Shown: positions 55,001-62,396 of the stretch, piece by piece
How positions within the stretch are numbered: the first letter of the stretch is position 1
Layout: every line of letters begins with the position of its first letter
From: an uncultured Erysipelotrichaceae bacterium
GTDB taxonomy: Bacteria > Bacillota_I > Bacilli_A > RF39 > UBA660
Length of the DNA stretch: 64,000 nucleotides
NCBI GenBank assembly: GCA_902768065.1
Contig: CACXJP010000002.1
Span: 1-64,000 of the forward strand
Direction: 5' to 3'
The notes under the pieces: model-generated
Databases searched by the model: none
Told to the model about the DNA's origin: nothing
Seen by the model: the letters and a program-made list of their open reading frames with translations, nothing else
Position numbers and translations under genes: made by a program

Positions 55001-56027
55001 ATCCACCATAATCTTTGTATATCATCGATAATCCTGGTTGGACAAAACCTTCTAATCCAGAATCAGCTGTATCTAATAAAACTCTTTTTGCAACATCTCC
55101 AAAAGAATTTCCACCTAATTGGTTTATTTTTCCACCGACATACCATTGAGCACCTTCCCATAGTCCTGCCGCAGTTCCATATGCTAATCCATCTAATGTT
55201 GATGCACCATCTGCCCATGCCTCTTCTACTCCATTTGAAAAGCCCATTGCACCTGCAGTTGTTGCCAAACTTGATGCAGTTACAGCCGATGCTCCACCAC
55301 CAGTAAGTGCCGTAAGCGCCACTACTCCTGCCGTATAACCTATTCCTTTTCCAACACTCCTGACAGTATCAAAACCTAGCGAATTATCCTTCATCCACCG
55401 TCCAACTGAAGTCTCATTATAAAATGAATTGAAAATATTCTCGATTTTTTTATCTGAAACAAAACTTTTTGTACCATTCCACATATCTTCAGTCACATGG
55501 CTTCCTGTAAACAAATCATACATACCCGTAAAAATAGAAAGAACTCCAGTCCCTGCCGTTGCAATAAAGTCAACACATGTTTCACCAAAGTCCAAAACTC
55601 CTTCAACCAAACTTGTACCAAATGTTGCTATAGTGGCACCCGTTGTATTTAAAATTTTTCCAGCAACAGTATCAACTGTAAAATATTTATCTAATGCTGA
55701 GAAATCCAATGTATTCAATTCTCTTAAGCTTAAACTCTCTAAAAATGATTTTATTGCCTCACCATCTTGAGAGTATGAAAGAATAATAATCTGTTGCTGA
55801 CGAATTCCATTTATAAATTCAGTAACAGCATCTTGACATTCTTCCACAACACTACTAAAAGAGTCACTGGATAATCCACCGACATAATCAGTAAATCCTC
55901 TGGCAGAAAGAATTTGCGTTGTTGCCTTTTTAACGTCAGTTGCCAAAAGACCTATTTTATTACCTATCAAGTCAATTTCTTGAACAGTCGAATTAATTGT
56001 ATCACCATTATACTTGACTTCTGACAT
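52083..56027 (-). CDS. Polymorphic toxin with T7SS-type N-terminus and ADP-ribosyltransferase-like C-terminus
   Basis: 1314 residues. Residues 1-110 form an LXG/WXG-like helical domain (STVQEIDLIGNKIGLLA..., FSSVVEECQDAVTEFING). Residues 130-400 are a glycine/alanine-rich hydrophobic pretoxin region, followed at 420-740 by Thr/Asp/Val repeats (DVDSGPTRVE, DTTPTVKRLGTDVD in three divergent copies). A coiled coil spans about 800-930, and the C-terminal domain from about 1065 has GYIKNQFETG, DTPYVDRPIYG, VFNKDAVSD, YTLGDSYDY and YLEVQLHGQASHAM. The last resembles the ART-like DUF3626 pattern with a Glu before the final strand (my recollection of the family, not a search). DUF4176-like and small helical genes upstream support type VII export. 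Confidence 0.75.
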   Translation of the reverse strand: MSEVKYNGDTINSTVQEIDLIGNKIGLLATDVKKATTQILSARGFTDYVGGLSSDSFSSVVEECQDAVTEFINGIRQQQIIILSYSQDGEAIKSFLESLSLRELNTLDFSALDKYFTVDTVAGKILNTTGATIATFGTSLVEGVLDFGETCVDFIATAGTGVLSIFTGMYDLFTGSHVTEDMWNGTKSFVSDKKIENIFNSFYNETSVGRWMKDNSLGFDTVRSVGKGIGYTAGVVALTALTGGGASAVTASSLATTAGAMGFSNGVEEAWADGASTLDGLAYGTAAGLWEGAQWYVGGKINQLGGNSFGDVAKRVLLDTADSGLEGFVQPGLSMIYKDYGGSNFGENYQKAFESMGGWGNVGTQAAIGSIASAGGEIFGLRKAWKEKQLSGSDVGTTATATAGGTGALALGADGARKLFSDTTLKDVDVDSAAKSVDIDGAARSVDVDSGPTRVEVSTSKGTKKVDVADTTIKGSDTTPTVKRLGTDVDGGPTRVDTSTTGGTRKVVSADTTIKVSDTTPTVKRLGTDVDSGPARVETSLSAGTRSVAVVDSTPTVARTVDLSASTASAARSVDVQPRTVVGMGSADVSTSRVVGDVSTPRSVEYRMTGGDVGNVRPDAPQARVVSDTDITTTSTRPKFSDKVVLDDAKVIADTNTSTKVVIADTTAKVAVADTTAKVAAGTVAASELKVASMTDVNVPTRMMGDADISTSRIMGDTDVSTTRMMGDSGVEKGFDYKVHGDDGKIPKLDNSTTKKTDIDVSSSKKLGDTDSTIKVDTDGRAKVDVDEKVRADSVVNEKTKVDAIGEEGTKVDVAGEEKIRPDTASEGGSSSPVERMRKRTLDDIEDGFERKKAALETEKQAKIKEIKESEGLLKTVGDEDVSNSKIAKVESEYDAKIADLREATDMRKAKIESLAPEHVESYYRSTHAIECPDASLREIQAAKSFDKDELTYLQYGETGTSGRTIPEIEASIKELEAREIEVAKATRERLYAESKPNAEISRKVNSGELVEYHLGDGRPGYSHETIVGQVKDMSIKDAVFNERVADTIETLADRYQVPFDEMREVVDSKMASIIHDSEFGIFRSADALDSILDSGYIKNQFETGTSAGFIGTDAAKKHIARAQAEQKIFGLDMDTPYVDRPIYGVALPGESAAFKDYVENCSAKMYSRGDNGGCLIVFNKDAVSDCATYTLGDSYDYRRTVSATPVSDPKFNGTSVSRFYGCNSLEEIKNASFEDLFPKYGNDYLEVQLHGQASHAMNSHNVKEVVFFDNPSDAIKQKLETKGISWKVLSDSDAPTTSLNVSNSGVKSVDISS

Positions 56028-56028
56028 A

Positions 56029-56319
56029 CTATTTCATTCCATATTCTACTTTTACTTTATCATATTCCCTATTTAGAGATGACAAAAATTCCTTACATTC
56101 ATCATCTTCATATCCAACTGATATAACTTTTTCTATTTGTTCTCTTTGAAACAATAAATTTTTATCTGTTCCAATTACCCCCACAGGATATGCACATCCC
56201 AAATAATCCCATAGTTTTTTACTTCCTTGTTCAACTACTGAATAACCTATAACAACAATTGGTCTAGTAGCTTCCTTTAATAATACAACACTACCTACAG
56301 GCAAAAAATCATTTGTCAT
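56029..56319 (-). CDS. DUF4176 protein, T7SS-associated
   Basis: 96 residues. FLPVGSVVLLKEATRPIVVIGY at the start, WDYLGCAYPVGVIG and LLFQREQIEKVISVGYEDDE match the small DUF4176 family, which is encoded beside LXG toxins in Firmicutes type VII secretion clusters. It is a single-domain cytoplasmic beta protein of unknown mechanism, possibly a targeting factor. The start lies three bases after the preceding gene's stop, and the toxin gene follows after one base. Confidence 0.8.
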   Translation of the reverse strand: MTNDFLPVGSVVLLKEATRPIVVIGYSVVEQGSKKLWDYLGCAYPVGVIGTDKNLLFQREQIEKVISVGYEDDECKEFLSSLNREYDKVKVEYGMK

Positions 56320-56322
56320 ATA

Positions 56323-56691
56323 CTAACTTTCTCCATTCCCTGCAGCCAAATCTTGTCTCTGTGCAGTTTCATTATAATCCTGCTGAATTCTATTATACTG
56401 TTGTTCTACCATTGTTCTTATTTCTTCTACAGATGTTTCTATAGCACTTTCACGTTCAGTTAAATATGCATAATATGTCTCAGTAATTGGTCCAATTGTT
56501 TCTCCATCAATTGACAATGCATCACTATCAATATTACCTGCTGTTACTTTCATACGAGCAGCATAACCAGTTATTTTTAAGATTTCTCTTTCAACAGCAT
56601 CACAACCATCAAACACAGCTTGAGCATCTAATACTTCAGATGCTGAAGGAGCACTTACATATCTACCAACATAAGGCTGTAACAATCCCAT
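56323..56691 (-). CDS. Small helical T7SS-associated protein
   Basis: 122 residues, no signal peptide. Predicted long helices (SASEVLDAQAVFDGCDAVEREIL, and TERESAIETSVEEIRTMVEQQYNRI) with a Gly-containing middle (KITGYAARMK). Size and helical-hairpin look resemble the WXG100-like or Lap-type partners of LXG toxins, though no WxG is present. First of three closely spaced genes with DUF4176 and the toxin, so most likely a chaperone or co-secreted partner. Confidence 0.6.
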   Translation of the reverse strand: MGLLQPYVGRYVSAPSASEVLDAQAVFDGCDAVEREILKITGYAARMKVTAGNIDSDALSIDGETIGPITETYYAYLTERESAIETSVEEIRTMVEQQYNRIQQDYNETAQRQDLAAGNGES

Positions 56692-56702
56692 AAAATCACC
56701 TA

Positions 56703-57782
56703 CTATTTATAATTATCTTTATCAGGAAGTTGAGCAGCTTTTCCTTGTTTATTAGTAACAATCCAAGCATTTGAAACAGTTCTTCCACCATATTCTGCAC
56801 CTGCAGAAGGTCTATTCCAAAGCTTTCCGCCGATACTCATTGTACAAGATGCTCCTCCATCTAGATTTGCAGCATTATATGCTTTATATCTTAATAGTAT
56901 CTCTATTACATCATTCATTGTTGCACCTGTTGAATATCCTGGAAGTCTACCCTCTATGCTTAGAAGTAATACAACACCATCTTTTCGCTGAGCAATTATA
57001 CTTCTTGGGGCAGTTCCCCAACCTCCGTCACCATGGATTTTAGAAGTCTTACCATTAACGATTAGGAAAGGTCCAAAATCAACAGCATCCATCATACCAT
57101 CAGCAATAGCTTCTTGAGGAGCCTTATCGGTCAAATACATCTTATGATCTTTGGTAAACCCAATTAATCCTCCAGAACCACCTGAATGTTCCCAGATTAA
57201 TTCTCCATCCTTTATAATAGCTCCATAAGGAATTGAACCATTACCCCATCCATCTAAGTCTTCAAATCCTCCTCCATTAATACCAACAAGTCCATCATTA
57301 TCTTTAACTAAAGTATTAACAGATTGTCCTGCTTTACCTAGTTTACTACTTACTGCCAATTCAACATCACTCGGATCATAAACCGCAGTCAACCAACCCT
57401 TATATTTTGACTCATTTAATCTAATTATTTTAAATACGTCATTGCCCGGATCCTTAGTAAATAGTTCTTTTTCATATTTATTTGTATATCTCTTAGTAAA
57501 CATATCACCTTTATTGATATCAATATCATCAAGATTAATTACCTCTGTTGTCTGTTCCATAAAGTTTTCGCTCATTATTTTATCAATTGTCTTTTGATCA
57601 TATAATGTATATGCCAAATACTTATGAGACATTGTTGTCATTGCAGTAGGAATCCAAAATGTCTTAAATTTCCCAGTATTAACAACAACTAACCCTACAA
57701 TAACAAGTAAATCCATTATAAAAATAAACACAGTATAAATACTTAACTTAAATTTTACTTTCTTTTTTCTTTTCTTACTCAT
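56703..57782 (-). CDS. Membrane-anchored phosphodiester glycosidase (NAGPA domain), copy 1
   Basis: 359 residues. A Lys-rich N-terminus and membrane helix (residues 15-37), then a NAGPA domain: VNTLVKDNDGLVGINGGGF, VDFGPFLIVNGK, GWGTAPRSIIAQRKDGVVLLL and AANLDGGASCTM. The D-G-G-x-S-x-x-M motif is the family hallmark. NAGPA proteins cleave sugar-1-phosphodiester links or act in exopolysaccharide synthesis. The ATG at 57782 follows GGAG; an upstream GTG lacks spacing. Paralogue at 60248-61294. Confidence 0.85.
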   Translation of the reverse strand: MSKKRKKKVKFKLSIYTVFIFIMDLLVIVGLVVVNTGKFKTFWIPTAMTTMSHKYLAYTLYDQKTIDKIMSENFMEQTTEVINLDDIDINKGDMFTKRYTNKYEKELFTKDPGNDVFKIIRLNESKYKGWLTAVYDPSDVELAVSSKLGKAGQSVNTLVKDNDGLVGINGGGFEDLDGWGNGSIPYGAIIKDGELIWEHSGGSGGLIGFTKDHKMYLTDKAPQEAIADGMMDAVDFGPFLIVNGKTSKIHGDGGWGTAPRSIIAQRKDGVVLLLSIEGRLPGYSTGATMNDVIEILLRYKAYNAANLDGGASCTMSIGGKLWNRPSAGAEYGGRTVSNAWIVTNKQGKAAQLPDKDNYK

Positions 57783-57787
57783 CTTAT

Positions 57788-59173
57788 TCACTCCACAACA
57801 TAAGGATCGTCTATTCTTCCACTACCACCTTTAATAGTTTTAGAATCTATAGATATTACAGGAACAATATGTTTTTCATATCTAACATCAGCTTCTTCAA
57901 CTAATCCATTAGAATATGTGACATATTGAATATCTCCAACAGAAGAAGTTGTATTATTTCTATAAAAATCAGTTAATTCATTATTTGATACGTAATCAAA
58001 TATATTTAACATTGTAATTGGTCCTTCAAATGAATCATTATATATATTTGCATAATAATAACCTGTTTCAGCACTAAACTCACCCAAAGGATATTTATTA
58101 TTAACAATCAAATTTTTATATGGCAATGATGGATAATAAGCATTCAATAAATAATAGCCTGTACTACTCCAATCATAATAATCAAACTTATTACTTCCAC
58201 TACTATATGCTTTAGAAACTTCAGCACCACCGATATTAATATATCCATTTAAATACATCTTTAAAATACCATTGTTATTTGAAGATACTTTCCAAATATC
58301 ATCACCTAATTTAACATAACTATCAACATAATTATTATCTGTTCCCATATCAATTGTATATGGATTATTTATTGTTCCATCACCTTGTTTTATAGTAGTA
58401 TTTTTCTTTATTGTGATAACGCTTCTAATACCATATGCATCTAATTTATCACAGCTCATAATACTTCCATCTTCTTCAACATACAAATAATCCTTATCAC
58501 TTGTAAAGCCAAGCAAATAATACAATTTACCGTTATTTAAGAATCCTTCCTTTCCACCAGATAGAATATAATCATCTAATGAAATTGAAGAAACACTATC
58601 ACTGAATTTTTCCTTTCCAGATTTTACCTTTTTTCCATCTAGAGTATCTAAAGTATATGTTGTTTTTTTAACAAATTTGCCATAATTAGGAATAGTATTA
58701 TAGTATATTCCAGAATCAGAATCTTTGGTATTCGTTAACCATAATCTTATATTAGACTTATCATATGTTTCACTATCTCCCCACATAAACATAGAAACCA
58801 AATCATTACTTACAAGTCTAACAGAATTATCTTCTTCAATAGTTAACACTCTAAACATTCTATTAGCAAACCAAACATAATTATTTTCTACTTTTCCTTT
58901 AAAATAATAACCGTTTTTCTTTTTATATAATCCATCCCCTGTTTTAACCAATTGATTATTATTTATTATTGCACTGTCTAAATTAACTGCAGCAGCCTTT
59001 TTATTTGTACTTTGTAAACTATAGAAATAGAAACATCTACCACCATAATATAAAACTACTGCTAACACAAAAACCAAGCTTAAAAAATCAAAAATAAACT
59101 CTTTTAAACCAAAATTATGTTTCTTTTTTTTATTACTTTTCTTTACAACTTTTTTACTCTCTTTATTTGCCAT
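57788..59173 (-). CDS. Membrane-anchored surface protein (DUF6273-like)
   Basis: 461 residues. Basic N-terminus, membrane helix (about residues 25-45, FIFDFLSLVFVLAVVLYYGG), then a large outer region. Recurring patterns NNYVWFANRMFRVLTIEED and DDIWKVSSNNNGILKMYL are of the DUF6273 kind, an outer-face beta fold; RLWLTNTK is also typical. The C-terminus ends in GGSGRIDDPYVVE, echoing an earlier GDGTINNPYTID. The start is the ATG after GGAGAA; the upstream ATG lies at the predicted transcription start. Operon leader of the toxin unit. Confidence 0.7.
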   Translation of the reverse strand: MANKESKKVVKKSNKKKKHNFGLKEFIFDFLSLVFVLAVVLYYGGRCFYFYSLQSTNKKAAAVNLDSAIINNNQLVKTGDGLYKKKNGYYFKGKVENNYVWFANRMFRVLTIEEDNSVRLVSNDLVSMFMWGDSETYDKSNIRLWLTNTKDSDSGIYYNTIPNYGKFVKKTTYTLDTLDGKKVKSGKEKFSDSVSSISLDDYILSGGKEGFLNNGKLYYLLGFTSDKDYLYVEEDGSIMSCDKLDAYGIRSVITIKKNTTIKQGDGTINNPYTIDMGTDNNYVDSYVKLGDDIWKVSSNNNGILKMYLNGYINIGGAEVSKAYSSGSNKFDYYDWSSTGYYLLNAYYPSLPYKNLIVNNKYPLGEFSAETGYYYANIYNDSFEGPITMLNIFDYVSNNELTDFYRNNTTSSVGDIQYVTYSNGLVEEADVRYEKHIVPVISIDSKTIKGGSGRIDDPYVVE

Positions 59174-59185
59174 ATTTCTATTCTC

Positions 59186-59217
59186 CATCATATAAAATTA
59201 TAACAAAATAAAAGTGT
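59186..59217 (-). promoter_or_regulatory. Promoter of the surface-protein/toxin operon
   Basis: On the minus strand TATAAT (59197-59202) stands about 25 bases before the chosen ATG, with a weak -35 TTGTGC after a 17-base spacer. The -35 lies within the hairpin of the upstream terminator. Confidence 0.5.
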
Positions 59218-59232
59218 AAGCACAAGACTTAC
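59209..59232 (-). terminator. Rho-independent terminator after the SGNH hydrolase gene
   Basis: Minus strand GTGTAAGTCTTGTGCTTACAC followed by TTTTATTTT, overlapping the end of the SGNH hydrolase gene. Confidence 0.8.
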
Positions 59233-60233
59233 ACTATATTTTTTATGTAATCATAAATCATATTTGAAGTATTTGCATCATAATGCAAACCATCAGTAGT
59301 TTTAAAACCGTTTTTTGTTAAAACACTATTTGTATCAATCCATCCAACATTATTATTCAACCCACTTTTAAGCTTAGAATTAAAAGTATTAATTGAACTA
59401 TTTAATTTACTATAATTACCACTACATGGATTAACAGAAACAAAATACAATGAAGCCCCACTACTTTTCCAATTTGATGCATTACCATTTATATAGCTTA
59501 TATAACTATCTGCATTACTCAAATCATTTACTCCCATTAAAATTACAATAGCATTACCATTTACAAAATACTTTTTAGCAGCCGGAATACCAGTACTTTT
59601 CATCCAAGACAAACCTTGAGCTCCTTCAGCAACATAGATATCTGTTCCCACTTCGTGAACACCGCCACTTGAATAATTAGCTCCACTCCACGTTCCGGTC
59701 TTATATGCATACATTTGAACAGTTCTTGAATCTCCAATAAAAACAGTTTTATTACTTTTATTATTTCCACTACCTCTTCTACTTCCAGAACTATTATTAC
59801 TATTATTATTTGATGAACTTGAACTAGATGTTGGTTTAGATGTCCCTTTCTGATATTCAGAAGGATCAGTAACTATTTGAGAGGTAGATTTTGATGAATT
59901 TATTTCTTTATACTTGGCAGTTGTTCTAGAAGTATTATCTACACTATTCCAACACTGACTAAATTTTGTTGTCTCACCTAAAGCTCCCAAAACAGTATTT
60001 ACTATTACTGGAACAAAAAAAACTAGTAGTAATGCAATTAAACTATTTTTTATTCTTTTAACATACTTTTTTTCATCTGGATTTTTAATTAGCATTATTA
60101 TAGTATATATTAAACTTACAATAGCCAAAATCGGTCCAATCATTTGAACCAAATTAAGAATGCTTTTTACTATTTTAAGAACTACTAAAACAGCCGGATC
60201 ACTACAAGAAGAATATATATCCATAAAAAACAT
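59229..60233 (-). CDS. Membrane-anchored SGNH/GDSL hydrolase
   Basis: 334 residues. Three N-terminal hydrophobic segments (VVLKIVKSILNLVQMIGPIL, IVSLIYTIIMLI, IALLLVFFVPVIVNT), a Ser/Asn-rich linker, then SGNH blocks: VFIGDSRTVQMY (Ser), VILMGVNDLSN (block III Asn) and TTDGLHYDANT (Asp-x-x-His). Such hydrolases remove acyl groups from cell-wall or surface glycans. The ATG at 60233 after AAGGTG is chosen over a TTG at 60263, which would overlap the preceding gene. Confidence 0.85.
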   Translation of the reverse strand: MFFMDIYSSCSDPAVLVVLKIVKSILNLVQMIGPILAIVSLIYTIIMLIKNPDEKKYVKRIKNSLIALLLVFFVPVIVNTVLGALGETTKFSQCWNSVDNTSRTTAKYKEINSSKSTSQIVTDPSEYQKGTSKPTSSSSSSNNNSNNSSGSRRGSGNNKSNKTVFIGDSRTVQMYAYKTGTWSGANYSSGGVHEVGTDIYVAEGAQGLSWMKSTGIPAAKKYFVNGNAIVILMGVNDLSNADSYISYINGNASNWKSSGASLYFVSVNPCSGNYSKLNSSINTFNSKLKSGLNNNVGWIDTNSVLTKNGFKTTDGLHYDANTSNMIYDYIKNIV

Positions 60234-60247
60234 ATCAACCACACACC

Positions 60248-61294
60248 TTATTTTACAATCCAAAATGTAGACATATCTCTAAGTCCATTCTTTCCACCTG
60301 CCACAGGAGTATTAATTATTTCATTATTAATAACCAATTCAGATGAACTACCTCCATCTAGATTTGCAGCATTATACGCTCCATAGTTTTCCATAACATC
60401 ACATAAATCAACCATATCAGCACCAATACTACTCGCTAAACGTCCATTTATTACAAGGAATAATACAATACCATCTTGTCTTTGCCCAATGGCAGATCTA
60501 GGAGCTATTCCCCATCCACCATTTCCTTTTATGAAACTTCTTTTTCCATTTACAATTAAATATGGTCCAAATTCTATCGCATCACGATAGCCCATTTTCA
60601 AAGCTTCATCTTTACTCATATTTCCTAAAATAAATTTGTTATCATTTGTAAATCCAATAAATCCTCCACCCATTTTGGCATCATCATAATCACTAACCAC
60701 TTTACCATTTGATATGACAGTACCATGAGGAAGAGCTCCATTACTATTCCAATTTGGATCATAGAAGCCACCAGCATTCATCACAATAATAGCATTTTCA
60801 CGTTTACTAACAGTTAAAATTGATTCTCCTTTTTCTCCCAAATATGCAGTTGTAGCAATTTTAACCCTTGAAGGATCATATATAGCCACCAAGAATCCCT
60901 GATAACCTTTTCCACTAATATTTATAACTTTATATAAAGCATCCTTATCATGTGTAAGGATTTCTTTATCATACTCATTTTTATATATAGTAGATGTATA
61001 TTTTCGAAACTTAATTTGATTAGGATCACTAACTTCATTCACTTCAATAATACTATTTTTTTCCAATACTTTTTGAATATAAGAATCACTGTAAATCCAA
61101 GTAGCAAGATATCTATGATCCATAGTTGTCATAGCACTTGTTATCCAGAATTCCTTAAAACTATCTATAGGTCCATAAAATAAAAAAGAAAAAGAAAGAA
61201 ATAATAATATATAAGCACCACAAACAATAATAAGAATCTTTCTTTTAAAAGGTAGCTTATATTTTTTATTATTTCTCTTTTTCACAGTTATCAC
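60248..61294 (-). CDS. Membrane-anchored phosphodiester glycosidase (NAGPA domain), copy 2
   Basis: 348 residues, clear paralogue of the gene at 56703-57782: the shared ITSAMTTM-x-H-(R/K)YLA segment after the membrane helix, then FGPYLIVNGKRSFI, GWGIAPRSAIGQRQDGIVLFL and AANLDGGSSSELV. The serine-rich DGGSSS supplies the family motif. The GTG start overlaps the upstream stop (GTGA). Adjacent to the SGNH hydrolase, so the pair may edit surface glycopolymers. Confidence 0.85.
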   Translation of the reverse strand: MITVKKRNNKKYKLPFKRKILIIVCGAYILLFLSFSFLFYGPIDSFKEFWITSAMTTMDHRYLATWIYSDSYIQKVLEKNSIIEVNEVSDPNQIKFRKYTSTIYKNEYDKEILTHDKDALYKVINISGKGYQGFLVAIYDPSRVKIATTAYLGEKGESILTVSKRENAIIVMNAGGFYDPNWNSNGALPHGTVISNGKVVSDYDDAKMGGGFIGFTNDNKFILGNMSKDEALKMGYRDAIEFGPYLIVNGKRSFIKGNGGWGIAPRSAIGQRQDGIVLFLVINGRLASSIGADMVDLCDVMENYGAYNAANLDGGSSSELVINNEIINTPVAGGKNGLRDMSTFWIVK

Positions 61295-61851
61295 TCTTCT
61301 TTTCCGTCGTATTTTTTATCACCATTAAAATCTATATATTTTTTATTATTTTTAAACTCTTTTAAAAGCAAAATATCTCCTGAAGCACTACTATTACATT
61401 GTTTAACATTTTTATTGTAATTATTTATATCGGTAACATAATAATTATTAACTTGCTCATAGATACTCTTATAGTTTAAGCATTTATTGTTAGTTGTACT
61501 ATTAGGGTAATATACATCAACACATAGTTTATCAAGTCTTTTTACATTCTTACTTAATTCATCTACTAAATTTTCATAATTTGATAATTTATTTTTTACA
61601 GCAGCATCATTTAAGATAAGTTGATTACAAACAGCGCCTTCTAATACTTCAGCATATAAATCCTCTCTAAAGCTTTCAAAGACAGAAGTATTTGCACTAA
61701 AAGTCTCAAACTCATCATCTACCACTTTCATTAAATTCATAGTGTTTTCCTTATCTTTTCTAAGACCAATTAAGAATGAAGAAAAACCGCCTGACATAAT
61801 CAATACCAAACTTAAAGCCAATAATCCATAAGCTATCTTTCTTATATTCAT
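61291..61851 (-). CDS. Membrane-anchored extracellular helical protein
   Basis: 186 residues. One membrane helix at about 5-28 (AYGLLALSLVLIMSGGF), then a helical outer part (FETFSANTSVFESFREDLYAEV, LVDELSKNVKRLDKLCVDVY) with four Cys, likely disulfides. C-terminus Lys/Asp-rich. No family. ATG after AGGTGG; coupled to the following NAGPA gene through a GTGA overlap. Confidence 0.6.
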   Translation of the reverse strand: MNIRKIAYGLLALSLVLIMSGGFSSFLIGLRKDKENTMNLMKVVDDEFETFSANTSVFESFREDLYAEVLEGAVCNQLILNDAAVKNKLSNYENLVDELSKNVKRLDKLCVDVYYPNSTTNNKCLNYKSIYEQVNNYYVTDINNYNKNVKQCNSSASGDILLLKEFKNNKKYIDFNGDKKYDGKEE

Positions 61852-61907
61852 ATTACCACCTATAATAATATTAACAAATTTTTGCAATTTTGTCATTACT
61901 ATATAAA

Positions 61908-61945
61908 GAAATAAAGAGGAGTTTACACCTCTTTATTTCTTTATT
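61908..61945 (-). terminator. Strong rho-independent terminator
   Basis: AAAGAAATAAAGAGG pairs with CCTCTTTATTTCTTT over about 15 bases, directly after the stop of the 61944-62396 gene. It separates the Ig-like protein unit from the NAGPA/SGNH unit. Confidence 0.8.
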
Positions 61946-62396
61946 AAATTAAAGCTACAGTAAAGTCAGTTACTTGTTTTAAATTTGAATCATTATATAT
62001 ATAAGAAGCCTCTTGTGTTGAACCAACACTCAAATCTTTAAAACTAACGCTAATGCTTTTTTCTGGAAATGAAATTTTTATTTTTCCATCTATTTTTTCA
62101 TTTCCTTTATTAGTAACTTTATAAAATATTCTACCCCTATTATCATTACAAGATATTTTTGTTACACTTATACAAATATTATCTATACAATGATCAGCAA
62201 CTAAAATATCAGATGATATTACAACACCGTTTGGATCTTTATATGGTTTTCCAAATCTTGTGTAACTTCCAAAAATAGGACCAGTTTCTTTTTTTTCTTC
62301 TTTTTTATCAGACTTTCTAAAAGCAACTAAACATATTATTATTACAACAGCAACAACCACCAAAAAACCGATAATGTATATTGCACTTTTCTTCAT
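61944..62396 (-). CDS. Membrane-anchored outer-face protein, Ig-like
   Basis: 150 residues. Signal-anchor helix (residues 5-28, IYIIGFLVVVAVVIIICLVAF), basic stop and a beta-rich outer domain (ICISVTKISCNDNRGRIFYKVTNKGNEKIDGKIKIS, SFKDLSVGSTQEASYIY). The pattern with two Cys pairs and FYKVTNKG is that of small FxLYD/DUF4352-like Ig domains. Follows the Ig-like repeat gene with its ATG one base after that stop. Confidence 0.6.
   Translation of the reverse strand: MKKSAIYIIGFLVVVAVVIIICLVAFRKSDKKEEKKETGPIFGSYTRFGKPYKDPNGVVISSDILVADHCIDNICISVTKISCNDNRGRIFYKVTNKGNEKIDGKIKISFPEKSISVSFKDLSVGSTQEASYIYNDSNLKQVTDFTVALI

Noticed and set aside
54100..55306. Several plus-strand ORFs opposite the toxin stalk
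   Set aside because: Low-complexity Leu/His/Pro-rich translations arising from Thr/Val/Asp codons on the other strand.
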